DNA of 64,000 bases from Leifsonia sp. ku-ls (GTDB lineage: Bacteria; Actinomycetota; Actinomycetes; Actinomycetales; Microbacteriaceae): contig QKXI01000005.1 in the NCBI GenBank assembly GCA_003367665.1, positions 124,001 to 188,000 on the forward strand, in the 5' to 3' direction. A program made the translations under genes and the position numbers. Below are positions 54,643-63,453 of this stretch, in pieces; position 1 is the first letter of the stretch; every line of letters starts with the position of its first letter. The notes beneath the pieces were generated by a model. It had not been told where the DNA came from, made no database searches, and saw only the letters and a program-made list of their open reading frames with translations.

Positions 54643-57600
54643 TCAAGAGGTGGCCCGGCGACGGCGGACGAGGAGCAACGCGCCCCCGACGATCACCAGG
54701 GCCAGCGCCGTGGCTCCGACTCCCCACGCGACCGTGGAACCCGTCGAGGCCAGCGGGTCGGCTGGGGCGGGAGCCGGACGGAGAACGTCCGAAATCCGTG
54801 CCGTGGACGGGTCGGAGGTGACCGGGGTTCCCCCGGGCGGGGTGACGGTCACCGTTGCCGTGTTGCTCAGCGGCTCGCCCGTGAGGTCGGCTGCCACGAC
54901 GGTGTACTCGGCAGTGCAGACGAGCTTCTGACCCGGGAGCAGCGTCGCCGGGTCGGCCGGGCACGCGGGCGTGCTCAGCGTGCCGTGTCCGGTGAACGTC
55001 CCCTCGTTGATCTTCGGGTCGGTCAGCGAGGTGTTCCCCGTGTTCGTCACGGTGAACGAGTAGTGGACCACCTGCCCGGCCTGGGTGATCTTCTGCACGT
55101 CCGCGGTCTTCACGACCGTCGCTGCCGGGGCGGCCGGCTCCGGCACGGTCACGGTCGACGGGGTCGACGGGACTGGAGTGGTCGACCCGGGAGGCGTGCC
55201 CTCCGCGGTCGCGGTGTTCGTGATCGACCCGGCGTCGATGTCCGCCTGCGTCACCGTGTACTCGGTGGTGCACACCACTTGCGCGCCAGGCGCGAGCGAG
55301 GTCGCGCCCGCCGGGCAGGTCGGAGCCGGCAGGGTGCCCGAGCCGGTGAAGGTGCCCTCCACGATCGTGACGTTCGCCATCGTCACGTTCCCGGTGTTGG
55401 TGACGACGAACGAGTAGGTGATCGTCTCACCGGCGTGGAAGTCCGCCGGCGCCGACGGGCTCGCCGACTTGACCACCGACAGTCCGGGCTTCCGGTCCAC
55501 GGTCACGGTCGAGCTGGACGGGTCCGACGGGATCGGCGTGGTCGACCCCGGCGGCGTGCCGGTGGCCGTGGCGGTGTTGGACAGCGTGCCGGCATCCACA
55601 TCGGCCTGTGTCACCGTGTACACGGCAGTGCAGGTCTCGTGCGCGCCGGGCGCCAGCGACCCCTGGGGGCAGTCCGCCGCCGGGAGTGTGCCGGTGCCGG
55701 AGAAGGCTCCCTCCGCGATGGCGATGTTCGCCATCGTCACGTTGCCGGTGTTGGTGACCAGGAACGAGTAGGTCACCTGCTGGCCCGCCTTGGTGATCGT
55801 CGTCACGTCGGCCGACTTCGCCACGGTCAGCGCCGGCGCCGCGGTCGCGGTCACGGTCGCGCTGGACGGGTCGGAGACGGGGGCGGTGACTCCGGTCGGC
55901 GGGGTCGCCGTCGCCGTGGCGGTGTTGTCGATCCGGCCGGCGTCGACGTCCGCCTGGGTGGCGGTGTAGGAGGCGGTGCAGGTCACCGCCTGCGTCGGCG
56001 CCAGCGTCGTCCCGGCCGGGCAGACCACGACCGGGGCGGCCCCGGCGCCCGTGAACGCCGTCTCGTTGACGACCGGATCGGTGAGGGTCACGTTTCCGGT
56101 GTTGGTGACCAGGAACGAGTAGTCGACCAGTGCACCGGCGGCCGTGATCGTCGTCGGTGTCGCCGACTTCACGACCGTCAACGCGGCGGTGCGGGCCAGC
56201 GGAGTGGTGTTCTCCGATGGCGGAGAGGTCACCGGAGTGCCGCTGGGCGGGTTTCCGGTCACCGTCGCGCTGTTGGTCAGCTCGCCGGCATCCACGTCGG
56301 CCTGCGTGAGCGTGTACGAGGCGGTGCAGGTGGTCGTCTCGGTCGGCGCGAGCGTGGTCGCGGGACAGGTGATCGGGCCGAGCGCGCCGGCACCGGAGAA
56401 GTCGCTGTCCGTCACGGCGATCGCGTCGAGGGTGACATTGCCGGTGTTGGTGACCAGGAAGGAGTAGGTCACCGTGTCACCCGCGTTGCCGGCACCGTTC
56501 ACCGTCGACGACTTCGCCACGGTGAGCGCGGCGGCCGGGGCGATGGTGACGGCGGCGGACGACGGGGCCGACGTGGGGTCCGGACCATTGCTCGCCGTCG
56601 CGCCGGCGGTCGCCGTGTTGGTCAGCGACCCCGCGTCCACGTCGGCCTGGGTGAGGGCATAGGTGGCGGTGCACGTGGCGAACTCACCCGGCTCCAGATC
56701 CACGGTCGGGCAGGACACCGCCGGAGCAGTGCCGGTCCCCGAGAACGCCGTCTCGGTGATCGTCGGGTCGCTCACCGAGACGTTGCCGGTGTTCGTGACC
56801 CGGAACGCATAGGTGATCGTGTCACCCGCCGCGCTCGCCTGGGCCGGTGTGGCGCTCTTCACCAGCGAGATCGCCGGTGCAGGGTCGACCGGGATCAGGG
56901 CACTGGACGGCGTGGAGGTGATCGGCGTGCCCCCGCCGACCGGCGTTCCGGTCGCCGTGGCGCTGTTGCTGATCTGACCCGAATCCACGTCGGCCTGGGT
57001 GAGCGTGTACTCCGCCGTGCAGGTGACCTGCTCCCCGACGTCCAACGGCTCGATCGCCGCCGGACAGTCGACCGTGGGGGTCCCGCCGGTGCCGGAGAAG
57101 TCGGAGTCATCCACCGACACACCGGTCAGCGGAACGTTGCCGGTGTTCGACACGACGAAGGAGTACGTGATCACCTGGCCCGCGGTGAAGGAGGCCGCGT
57201 CCGACGGGGAGGCCGACTTCACCACCGACACGGCCGGCGCCGGGGCGGTCGTGCCGGTGTGGGTGGTCGACGGCGTCGAGGTGATCGGCGTGGTCGAGCC
57301 CTCGGGCGTGCCGGTCACCGTCGCCGAGTTGTCGACGCCGCCCGCCGTCACATCCGCCGCGGTGATGGTGTACGGAGCGTCAGCCGTGCAGGTGACGGTC
57401 GCGCCGGCGGCAAGAGGTGCCGCAGGACAGGTCACCGCGCCGATCTTCGGGTCCGACACCGCCAGACCATTGATCGCGAGCAGACCCGTGTTGGTCACGC
57501 TGAACGTGTAGAGGATGGTGTCGCCGGCGTCGACGATGCCGTTGCCGTTCACATCCACCGGCGTGCCGGCGTGCTTCACCAGGCTGAGGCCGACCGGGTT

Positions 57601-58833
57601 CCCCGTGGTGGACGACGTGTTGTTGGCCGAATTGGGGTCGGACTCGTTGGCGGTGACACGGGCGGTGTTGGTCACCGCGGTCTGGAGGTTGGCCGGGACG
57701 TTCGCGGTGATGGTGAACTGAGCCGACTCTCCGGCCAGGGTCCGGCCGCCCACGCACGTGACCGTGTTTCCTGCCACGGTGCAGCCGGGAGTGCTGGAGG
57801 CGACGCCCGTGAGCGGGGCCGGCACGGTGTCCGTCACGGTGAAGCCGCTCGAGTTGCCCGGACCGTTGTTGGTCACGGTGAGGGTGTACGTCACGGTTCC
57901 CCCGCGCGTCAGCACCGCAGGACCGGACTTCGAGACCGCCAGGTCGGTCGGCTGGCCGGGCGACGCGGTTCCGTCGTTGTTGCCGCTGGCCGGGCCGGCG
58001 CTACGGGAGACCAGCGTGAACGTCGGGGTGGCCGCACCAGGGTTCGTGACAGCGACCTGCGTGACCGTGCCGGAGCTGTTCTGCGAGAAACCGAGGTTCC
58101 CGTTGCCGAACGTCCAGGCGGCGCCGGCGAAGTCCGTGGCGCCATTGACGAAGAACGGCGCCGGGTAGAAGTTGACCACTCCGTTGGTGGGGTTGATCCG
58201 TACTATCTGAGAGGCACTGCCCGAAGTCGCCTGCCCCCAGAAGTAGCCGTTCGCGAACGCGAAGTCGGCCGTCAACGGTGGCTGGTTCATCGTCACGGTG
58301 CGCGCGACCGCGCCCGTCGTGACGTTGATCGCCGTCAGCGTCACGTATCCGGCGGCGCTGCTCGTGACATAGAAGAGCCCGTCGGATGCGAAAGCACCGG
58401 TGTTCGAGGCCGGGTACGTCGCAGAGCCCACGCGGGTGATCACGCCGTTCTGCCCGATCCGGAGCAGCGAATTGTTCGGAAAGGCGGCCGAGCCGTCTCC
58501 ACCGATCGCGTAGATGTAGTTGTTCGCGGTGTTGTACGCGATCGCATTGTAGGTGAGAGCCGAAGTCGGCCCCTCCGCCTGGAAGCTCACCTTCCCCGTG
58601 CTGTCGGTCACTGCCTTGAACAACCCGGTCGGGATGTTCTGCGCGACGAACACCAACGGGTCGGCGGCGGGGAACGGGTCGCCCGGCGCCGCCTGCGCCG
58701 GCGCCGCCGCGGCCACGCTCGTCAATGCGATCCCCGAGACCGCGAGCAGGCCGCTCACCAGCGCCGACATCAACCGTGACGGCCGCCGCACCGGCCTTCC
58801 CTCGTCGAAAAGACTTGTTGGTCCAGTGCGCAC
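54643..58833 (-). CDS. Large sortase-type surface protein with tandem DUF7507-like repeats
   Basis: A 1396-residue secreted protein. Signal peptide near residues 15-48 (RRPSRLMSALVSGLLAVSGI... AAPAQAAPG). Residues about 50-270 form a DUF6923-like beta-propeller domain (AIAYNTANNYIYAIGGDG; LLRIGQNGVITRVG). One DUF11-type unit (LAVSKSGPAVLTRGGTVTYT) is followed by eight DUF7507-like Ig units of about 117 residues, each opening (L/V)xK(S/H)A and ending TATGTPPG. Sorting tail: LASTG at 1361-1365, membrane helix, RRRR, a class E-like signal. GTG 58833 is preferred, with an AAGGGG site. It is likely a wall-anchored stalk or adhesin. No sortase gene is in the window. Confidence 0.88.
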   Translation of the reverse strand: MRTGPTSLFDEGRPVRRPSRLMSALVSGLLAVSGIALTSVAAAAPAQAAPGDPFPAADPLVFVAQNIPTGLFKAVTDSTGKVSFQAEGPTSALTYNAIAYNTANNYIYAIGGDGSAAFPNNSLLRIGQNGVITRVGSATYPASNTGAFASDGLFYVTSSAAGYVTLTAINVTTGAVARTVTMNQPPLTADFAFANGYFWGQATSGSASQIVRINPTNGVVNFYPAPFFVNGATDFAGAAWTFGNGNLGFSQNSSGTVTQVAVTNPGAATPTFTLVSRSAGPASGNNDGTASPGQPTDLAVSKSGPAVLTRGGTVTYTLTVTNNGPGNSSGFTVTDTVPAPLTGVASSTPGCTVAGNTVTCVGGRTLAGESAQFTITANVPANLQTAVTNTARVTANESDPNSANNTSSTTGNPVGLSLVKHAGTPVDVNGNGIVDAGDTILYTFSVTNTGLLAINGLAVSDPKIGAVTCPAAPLAAGATVTCTADAPYTITAADVTAGGVDNSATVTGTPEGSTTPITSTPSTTHTGTTAPAPAVSVVKSASPSDAASFTAGQVITYSFVVSNTGNVPLTGVSVDDSDFSGTGGTPTVDCPAAIEPLDVGEQVTCTAEYTLTQADVDSGQISNSATATGTPVGGGTPITSTPSSALIPVDPAPAISLVKSATPAQASAAGDTITYAFRVTNTGNVSVSDPTITETAFSGTGTAPAVSCPTVDLEPGEFATCTATYALTQADVDAGSLTNTATAGATASNGPDPTSAPSSAAVTIAPAAALTVAKSSTVNGAGNAGDTVTYSFLVTNTGNVTLDAIAVTDSDFSGAGALGPITCPATTLAPTETTTCTASYTLTQADVDAGELTNSATVTGNPPSGTPVTSPPSENTTPLARTAALTVVKSATPTTITAAGALVDYSFLVTNTGNVTLTDPVVNETAFTGAGAAPVVVCPAGTTLAPTQAVTCTASYTATQADVDAGRIDNTATATATPPTGVTAPVSDPSSATVTATAAPALTVAKSADVTTITKAGQQVTYSFLVTNTGNVTMANIAIAEGAFSGTGTLPAADCPQGSLAPGAHETCTAVYTVTQADVDAGTLSNTATATGTPPGSTTPIPSDPSSSTVTVDRKPGLSVVKSASPSAPADFHAGETITYSFVVTNTGNVTMANVTIVEGTFTGSGTLPAPTCPAGATSLAPGAQVVCTTEYTVTQADIDAGSITNTATAEGTPPGSTTPVPSTPSTVTVPEPAAPAATVVKTADVQKITQAGQVVHYSFTVTNTGNTSLTDPKINEGTFTGHGTLSTPACPADPATLLPGQKLVCTAEYTVVAADLTGEPLSNTATVTVTPPGGTPVTSDPSTARISDVLRPAPAPADPLASTGSTVAWGVGATALALVIVGGALLLVRRRRATS
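54800..57600. repeat. Tandem ~350-bp coding repeats in the surface-protein gene
   Basis: Eight consecutive units of about 350 bp encode the DUF7507-like domains. DNA phrases such as gttggtgaccaggaacgagt, gccggtgttggtgac and gcgtccacgtcggcctg recur in each unit on the plus strand. Unit boundaries are approximate. Recombination between units could change the length of the protein. Confidence 0.75.
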
Positions 58834-59095
58834 AGCATCCCCTTCTTCTGGCCTGGTGTCCCGCGGGGCCGAAATGGTGAGACCGGTCCCCCCGGGTGAC
58901 CATAGCGACGGAATGTCGACCGAGGTTCGCTTTTCACCCCGGGATCACCCTGGGGGGGTGCGAAATTGACCCGCTACGTACCCCAAAAGGGGGCCGCACC
59001 AATGGGCCTCACCCCTGAGCCGAACGCCTCGAGGCGGTGCCCTTCGGCGGTCGCTCGTAGACTGGAGGCGAGCTCAACCGGGAAGGACGGACACC

Positions 59096-59584
59096 ATGGC
59101 AGACTCCTCGTTCGACGTCGTCAGCAAGGTCGACAAGATGGAGGCGGACAACGCCGTCAACCAGGCCCGCAAGGAGGTGGACCAGCGCTACGACTTCAAG
59201 AACGTCGGCGCCTCGGTCGAGTGGAGCGGCGAGAAGGTGCTCCTCAAGGCGAACACCGAGGAGCGCGTGAAGGCCGTGCTCGAAGTGCTCGAGTCGAAGT
59301 TCATCAAGCGCGGGATCACGCTCAAGTCGCTCGACACCGGTGCGCCGTACCCCTCCGGCAAGGAGTTCCGCATCGAGGTCGGGCTGAAGAACGGCATCGA
59401 GCTGGACGCCGCCAAGAAGATCAACAAGCTCATCCGCGACGAGGCGCCGAAGAGCGTCAAGTCGCAGATCCAGGGCGACGAGCTGCGGGTCAGCTCCAAG
59501 AGCCGCGACGACCTGCAGGCCACCATGGCGCTGCTCAAGAACGCCGACCTCGACGTGGCGCTGCAGTTCGTCAACTTCCGCTGA
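59096..59584 (+). CDS. yajQ: YajQ family nucleotide-binding protein
   Basis: A 162-residue YajQ/DUF520 protein of the usual length. Opens with MADSSFDVVSKVDKMEADNA, then DQRYDFKNVGASVEWSG, KRGITLKSLDTGAPYPSGKE and SQIQGDELRVSSKSRDDLQA with the terminal LQFVNFR, which are the family's most conserved segments. YajQ proteins are small cytosolic proteins with two ferredoxin-like domains; in some bacteria they bind cyclic di-GMP or other nucleotides. Start ATG with GGAAGGAC site; a TAGACT -10-like hexamer lies at 59058-59063. The 263-base gap before it (58834-59095) shows nothing else except GC-rich runs. Its last 14 bases overlap the convergent hydrolase gene. Confidence 0.94.
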   Translation: MADSSFDVVSKVDKMEADNAVNQARKEVDQRYDFKNVGASVEWSGEKVLLKANTEERVKAVLEVLESKFIKRGITLKSLDTGAPYPSGKEFRIEVGLKNGIELDAAKKINKLIRDEAPKSVKSQIQGDELRVSSKSRDDLQATMALLKNADLDVALQFVNFR

Positions 59585-60566
59585 GGTAGCCCCGCATCCA
59601 CCGCTCCACCGCCGCGTAGGCCGCCTGCCGGACGGGCGAGCGGGACAGGAACACGTCGTGCAGCGCGTCCTGCACGCGTGAGACGGTCACCGTCGGGCCG
59701 AGGCCGAGGGCGCGCTGGGCGATGTCCTGCACGACGAGCACGACGTCCGAGCGGAGCATCTCGGGCGTCCAGTACGGCAGCAGCGTCGAGCGGGCGGAGA
59801 GCAGCGTCAGCACCGGCGCCTCGATGCTCAGGCCGGCCGCGACGCGCGCGTGCCCGGCCAGCACGGCGGTCAGCCAGGCGGTGTGGACGGTGAACCCGCG
59901 CACCGGACGCCAGGCCAGGTCGTAGTCCCACTCGCCGTCCATGGTGCGCGAGACCGTGCGGGTGTAGAAGCCCAGGTCGACGTTCGGCATCGCCGCCTTG
60001 GGGTCGAGTCGGGCGTGCAGGTCGACCAGCGGCGCGAGCGCTGCACGGCCCACCGAGTGCGCCTGGAACTCGAGCCACGGGCTGTTCAGCACCAGCGCGT
60101 CCGCGCGTCCGGGATGCCGGTCCGCCCACAGGCTCAGGGTGAGGCCACCGGTGGAGTGCCCGAGCAGGATCAGCCGGCGGCGGCGCTGCTCGGCGTCGCC
60201 GTGCCCGATCGCCTCCAGCGCCGCCCCGATGTCCTCGTCGTACACCGCCAGGTCGTCGACGAAACCCGGGGTCTGGCCGTCGCGCAGGCTGCGGCCGTAC
60301 TTGCGCAGGTCGAGCGCGTGGAACCGGGCGCCCTGGTCGTGCCAGAACCGCGCCAGCTCGGTCTGGAAGAAGTAGTCCGACCAGCCGTGCACGTACAGCA
60401 CGTCGGCGTCCGCCGCGGGTCCGCGGTGCAGGTGCAGCCGCGGTGGCGGCGAGTAGCGGACGAGCGTCGCGACGACCTCGCCCTCGGAGTCCGGGCGCAG
60501 CGGAAGGGTCAGCTGCTCGAAGTGCTCCCCGAGGATGTCGGGTCGCCACTCGGGCCGGGAAGACAT
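59571..60566 (-). CDS. Alpha/beta hydrolase (monoglyceride lipase/lysophospholipase-like)
   Basis: A 331-residue alpha/beta hydrolase of the serine-aminopeptidase S33 type. Seen: DVLYVHGWSDYFFQTELARF with the HGxxD motif, RFHALDLRKYGRSLRDGQTP, the nucleophile elbow LILLGHSTGGLTLSLWADRH (G-H-S-T-G), LVLNSPWLEFQ and a C-terminal QDALHDVFLS with Asp/His. It lacks a signal peptide. Possible substrates are monoglycerides or lysophospholipids. It overlaps the yajQ end by 14 bases (convergent). The two lower-GC genes on its right share its strand, the nearest nine bases away. Confidence 0.86.
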   Translation of the reverse strand: MSSRPEWRPDILGEHFEQLTLPLRPDSEGEVVATLVRYSPPPRLHLHRGPAADADVLYVHGWSDYFFQTELARFWHDQGARFHALDLRKYGRSLRDGQTPGFVDDLAVYDEDIGAALEAIGHGDAEQRRRRLILLGHSTGGLTLSLWADRHPGRADALVLNSPWLEFQAHSVGRAALAPLVDLHARLDPKAAMPNVDLGFYTRTVSRTMDGEWDYDLAWRPVRGFTVHTAWLTAVLAGHARVAAGLSIEAPVLTLLSARSTLLPYWTPEMLRSDVVLVVQDIAQRALGLGPTVTVSRVQDALHDVFLSRSPVRQAAYAAVERWMRGYLSGS

Positions 60567-60575
60567 GCCCCGAGG

Positions 60576-60980
60576 CTATCGCCTACTCCGGTCGCGCCCC
60601 TCTGTGCCGAGCCGGATCGAGGACGCCAGGTAGGCGAGCGCAATGACGAAGACGACGACGACGTTGATCCAGATGGCCCCAACGACGTGTGGCCCCCGGG
60701 AGAGCCCTGTTGTGAGCGCCTGCAGGAAGAACCACGCGGCCAGGACGTATCCAGCCGTCGGCCGCGCGGTCATCCGCCACCAAGCGCGAGGTTCCCTGGA
60801 CTCGTTCTCGCCCCGGAACCAACGGGTGAGAGCCACGATCACCACCAGCAGCGCCGCGGTACCGACGATCACACCCCAGCTCGGCGCGAAGGCAATGCCG
60901 ACGAGAAAGCCTGAGACAATCGCGAGCGCATATCCGAGGATGACAGAGATCGCCTTTGTGGAGCCGTCATAGATCCGCAT
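60576..60980 (-). CDS. Small four-helix membrane protein, unknown
   Basis: A 134-residue protein with four membrane stretches (about 11-30, 33-50, 77-93, 99-121) and a hydrophilic central loop (RGENESREPRAWWRMTARP). No known family recognised. It follows the secreted-protein gene by four bases on the same strand, so the two probably form an operon. GC content is lower than in the neighbours to the left, suggesting that the pair was acquired or is under relaxed selection. Confidence 0.68.
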   Translation of the reverse strand: MRIYDGSTKAISVILGYALAIVSGFLVGIAFAPSWGVIVGTAALLVVIVALTRWFRGENESREPRAWWRMTARPTAGYVLAAWFFLQALTTGLSRGPHVVGAIWINVVVVFVIALAYLASSIRLGTEGRDRSRR

Positions 60981-60984
60981 GGCG

Positions 60985-61917
60985 TCAACTCACAACGACG
61001 TACTCGTAGTAGTTGCAGTAGGTGAAGCCGCAGTTGTTGAAGGTCGCCTTCAGCCGCTTCTTCTGGTAGTGCGCGCTGCTCACAGCATCGTTAAGGCGCG
61101 TGGATCCACCACACAGCAGGGATGCCATGTAGGGGAGGTCGATGACATTGCAGATCAGACCCGCCCACTGAAGCGTGTTCCACATTCGCTCCACATCGGC
61201 TCGCGAATACGTGTAGGTGGTCTTTACGATCGTTGGGTCTGCGACGACGGGAAAGGCACTCACCGCGGTGAAGTCGACGACCTGCGTGAGCACATTCCCG
61301 CTCACCTCGTAGTGAGTAGGCACGTGCGCGCCATTCGCATCCTTCGCCCATGGGGCGGGCACATAGATCGAACCGATGCCGGCGGTGTCGACCGCGGACA
61401 CAGACCCGTCCAGATTGAGACGTAGTTGCTCGCCCACCGGCAGTTCCAGCGAGTAGTCGTAGCGCTGTGGTGCGCTCGCGTTCTCGATGAGGGTGCTGAT
61501 CTGCACTCCGAAATCGCGGACCACAGGGACTGTGGACGAGCCGTTGTTGTTGTCGTAGACGACCACGCCGGAAAGCTGTGAGTCGACCGCGTCGGATGCA
61601 TCCTGACCGAATGGAAGCCCGATCACGGTCACCGGTTCGTCGCCGCCGGCGAGTCGAATACCGTCTTCCGCGTCTCTCGGAACCGTGACATTGATCCCAT
61701 CCCGGTTGACGGACGCGGCTGTCACCGCGTCTGCACTAGTGTTCGTTGCGACCGAACCCGCGACCGCGTCGGGGGAGATCTTCTGGATCTCCCCTACGAC
61801 CTCGGCAGCGCCTGCCCTGTCTTCATCGGCCGGCGCGAATCCCGTCAGCAGTGCCCCGACCGCACATGCCACGGCAGCGACTCCGATTGCGGTGAGTGAG
61901 CTCTTCCGACGCCCCAT
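60985..61917 (-). CDS. Secreted protein of unknown function
   Basis: A 310-residue exported protein. Signal peptide RRKSSLTAIGVAAVACAVGA (about residues 3-25). The mature protein has VNRDGINVTVPRDAEDGIRL, a beta-rich GIGSIYVPAPWAKDANGAHV middle and a C-terminal Cys-containing tail FNNCGFTYCNYYEYVVVS with further Cys in LICNVI and LLCGGST, perhaps making disulfides. Similar GSIYVPAPWAKDA... THYEV phrases occur in actinobacterial secreted proteins of unknown role. GC is low for the window. An AT-rich promoter with inverted repeats (61977-62030) stands upstream. First of the two-gene unit with the membrane protein. Confidence 0.7.
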   Translation of the reverse strand: MGRRKSSLTAIGVAAVACAVGALLTGFAPADEDRAGAAEVVGEIQKISPDAVAGSVATNTSADAVTAASVNRDGINVTVPRDAEDGIRLAGGDEPVTVIGLPFGQDASDAVDSQLSGVVVYDNNNGSSTVPVVRDFGVQISTLIENASAPQRYDYSLELPVGEQLRLNLDGSVSAVDTAGIGSIYVPAPWAKDANGAHVPTHYEVSGNVLTQVVDFTAVSAFPVVADPTIVKTTYTYSRADVERMWNTLQWAGLICNVIDLPYMASLLCGGSTRLNDAVSSAHYQKKRLKATFNNCGFTYCNYYEYVVVS

Positions 61918-61976
61918 TGCGTACCCGTTTTTCTGTCGAGCGGCGTCCTCCTTCGCGGAGAACGTGTCGACAGCCT

Positions 61977-62030
61977 AATACGAACAGCACGTATTCATAC
62001 TTAAATTCTTACTGATATTTAAGAATTTAA
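61977..62030. repeat. AT-rich inverted repeats between fprA and secreted-protein gene
   Basis: Two inverted repeats: AATACG (61977-61982) with CGTATT (61990-61995), and TTAAATTCTTA (62001-62011) with TAAGAATTTAA (62020-62030), 11 perfect pairs around CTGATATT. The whole patch is AT-rich in GC-rich DNA. It may combine a terminator for fprA (stop at 62038) with a promoter/operator for the secreted-protein gene. Confidence 0.62.
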
Positions 62031-62037
62031 CTACCGC

Positions 62038-63423
62038 CTACTCCGCGGCGGGCCCGCTCGCCACCGGCTCGCCGTTGGACACGCGCACCATCTCGTCGCG
62101 CGGGACGACCTTGATCCTCGCGCGACCGCGCTCCGCGCCGAGTGCCTGCTCGTGCGCGTCGAGGTTGTGCCAGCCGTCCAGATTCGTGTATTCCACACCT
62201 CGGTCGCGCAGCAACTTCTCCACAGATTCCTCGGACGGGTCTGCGGGCGACCACCAGTTTCCCTGATCGTTGATCACATGCTTGATCGTCTCCATGGCAT
62301 CCGACTTGGTGTGGCCGATGAGTCCGACCGGACCGCGCTTGATCCACCCCGTCGCGTAGACGCCGTACATGCGCTCGTTGTCGCCCTTGCGCAGCACCTG
62401 GCCCTCGTGGTTCGGGATGACGCCGTGCTTCCGGTCGAACGGGATGCCGGGCAGCGGCGAGCCGAAGTAGCCGACGGCACGGTAGAGCGCGTCAATCTCC
62501 AGCTCGCGGATCTCGCCGGTGCCGCGCACGCCGCCCTCGCCGTCCGGCTCGGTGCGCTCGTAGCGCAGCGCGCGCACGTTGCCGTGCTCGTCGCCGACGA
62601 CCTCGATGGGCTTGGCGTAGAAGTGCAGGTGCAGCCGGCGCGAGGCGTTGCCGACCTCGCGCTGCCGCCACTGCTGCAGCACGCGGTCGATCACCATGAC
62701 CTGCTTGTTGCTGGCGATGGCGGCTTTCGACTGCTCGTCGTAGTCGAAGTCCTCGTCGTACAGGATCATGTCGACGTCGCGCAGCTCGCCCAGCTCGCGC
62801 AGCTCCAGCGGCGTGAACTTGACCTGCGCGGGGCCGCGGCGGCCGAAGACGTGCACGTCGGTGACCGGCGACGCCTTGAGGCCCTCGTAGACGTTGTCCG
62901 GGATCTCGGTCGGCAGCAGGTCGTCCGCGTGCTTCGCGAGCATGCGCGAGATGTCGAGGGCGACGTTGCCGTTGCCGATCACGGCGACCGACTTGGCCTC
63001 GAGCGGCCAGGTGCGCGGCACGTCCGGGTGGCCGTCGAACCAGCTGACGAAGTCGGCGGCGCCGTACGAGCCGTGGAGCTCGATGCCGGGGATCTCGAGG
63101 TCGGCGTCGCGCACGGCTCCGGTCGCGAAGATGACGGCGTTGTAGTGACGCTTGAGGTCGTCGAGCGTGATGTCGCGACCGAACTGCACGTTGCCGAAGA
63201 TGCGGATGTCGCCGCGGTCGAGCACCTCGCGGAGCGCGGTGATGATGCCCTTGATGCGCGGGTGGTCCGGGGCGACGCCGTAGCGCACGAGACCGTAGGG
63301 AGCGGGGAGCTGCTCGAACAGGTCGATGGAGACGTCGAAGCCCCGCTCCGCCTTCAGCAGGATGTCGGCGGCGTAGATGCCCGCCGGTCCGGCGCCGACG
63401 ATGGCCAGTCGCAGTTTGGTCAT
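62038..63423 (-). CDS. fprA: FAD-dependent ferredoxin-NADP+ reductase (FprA type)
   Basis: A 461-residue FprA/adrenodoxin-reductase-type flavoprotein. FAD motif IVGAGPAGIYAADILLK (residues 8-24), LVRYGVAPDHPRIKGI, the NADP motif VIGNGNVALDISRMLAKHAD with GRRGP and VYATGWIKRGPVGLIGHTKS near the end, typical of the second FAD contact. It transfers electrons between NADPH and ferredoxin for cytochrome P450 or other enzymes in the cytosol. Length suits the family. Located between the polyprenyl synthase gene (30 bases upstream) and the lower-GC envelope pair. Confidence 0.93.
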   Translation of the reverse strand: MTKLRLAIVGAGPAGIYAADILLKAERGFDVSIDLFEQLPAPYGLVRYGVAPDHPRIKGIITALREVLDRGDIRIFGNVQFGRDITLDDLKRHYNAVIFATGAVRDADLEIPGIELHGSYGAADFVSWFDGHPDVPRTWPLEAKSVAVIGNGNVALDISRMLAKHADDLLPTEIPDNVYEGLKASPVTDVHVFGRRGPAQVKFTPLELRELGELRDVDMILYDEDFDYDEQSKAAIASNKQVMVIDRVLQQWRQREVGNASRRLHLHFYAKPIEVVGDEHGNVRALRYERTEPDGEGGVRGTGEIRELEIDALYRAVGYFGSPLPGIPFDRKHGVIPNHEGQVLRKGDNERMYGVYATGWIKRGPVGLIGHTKSDAMETIKHVINDQGNWWSPADPSEESVEKLLRDRGVEYTNLDGWHNLDAHEQALGAERGRARIKVVPRDEMVRVSNGEPVASGPAAE

Positions 63424-63453
63424 GCGTTGATTCCTTCTGGGATTCTCTGTCGC

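Noticed and set aside
54800-57600. Possible CRISPR array or satellite repeat
   Set aside because: Units of about 350 bp are in one reading frame and encode Ig-like domains; there are no short repeats with unique spacers and no cas genes.
54376-58779. A 1467-codon plus-strand open frame
   Set aside because: Antisense of the surface-protein gene; the repeats in it only mirror the DUF7507 units on the other strand.
58834-59095. Small RNA or riboswitch before yajQ
   Set aside because: G/C runs (for example around 58940 and 58985) give possible stems, but no conserved aptamer pattern was recognised and no supporting promoter could be placed with confidence.
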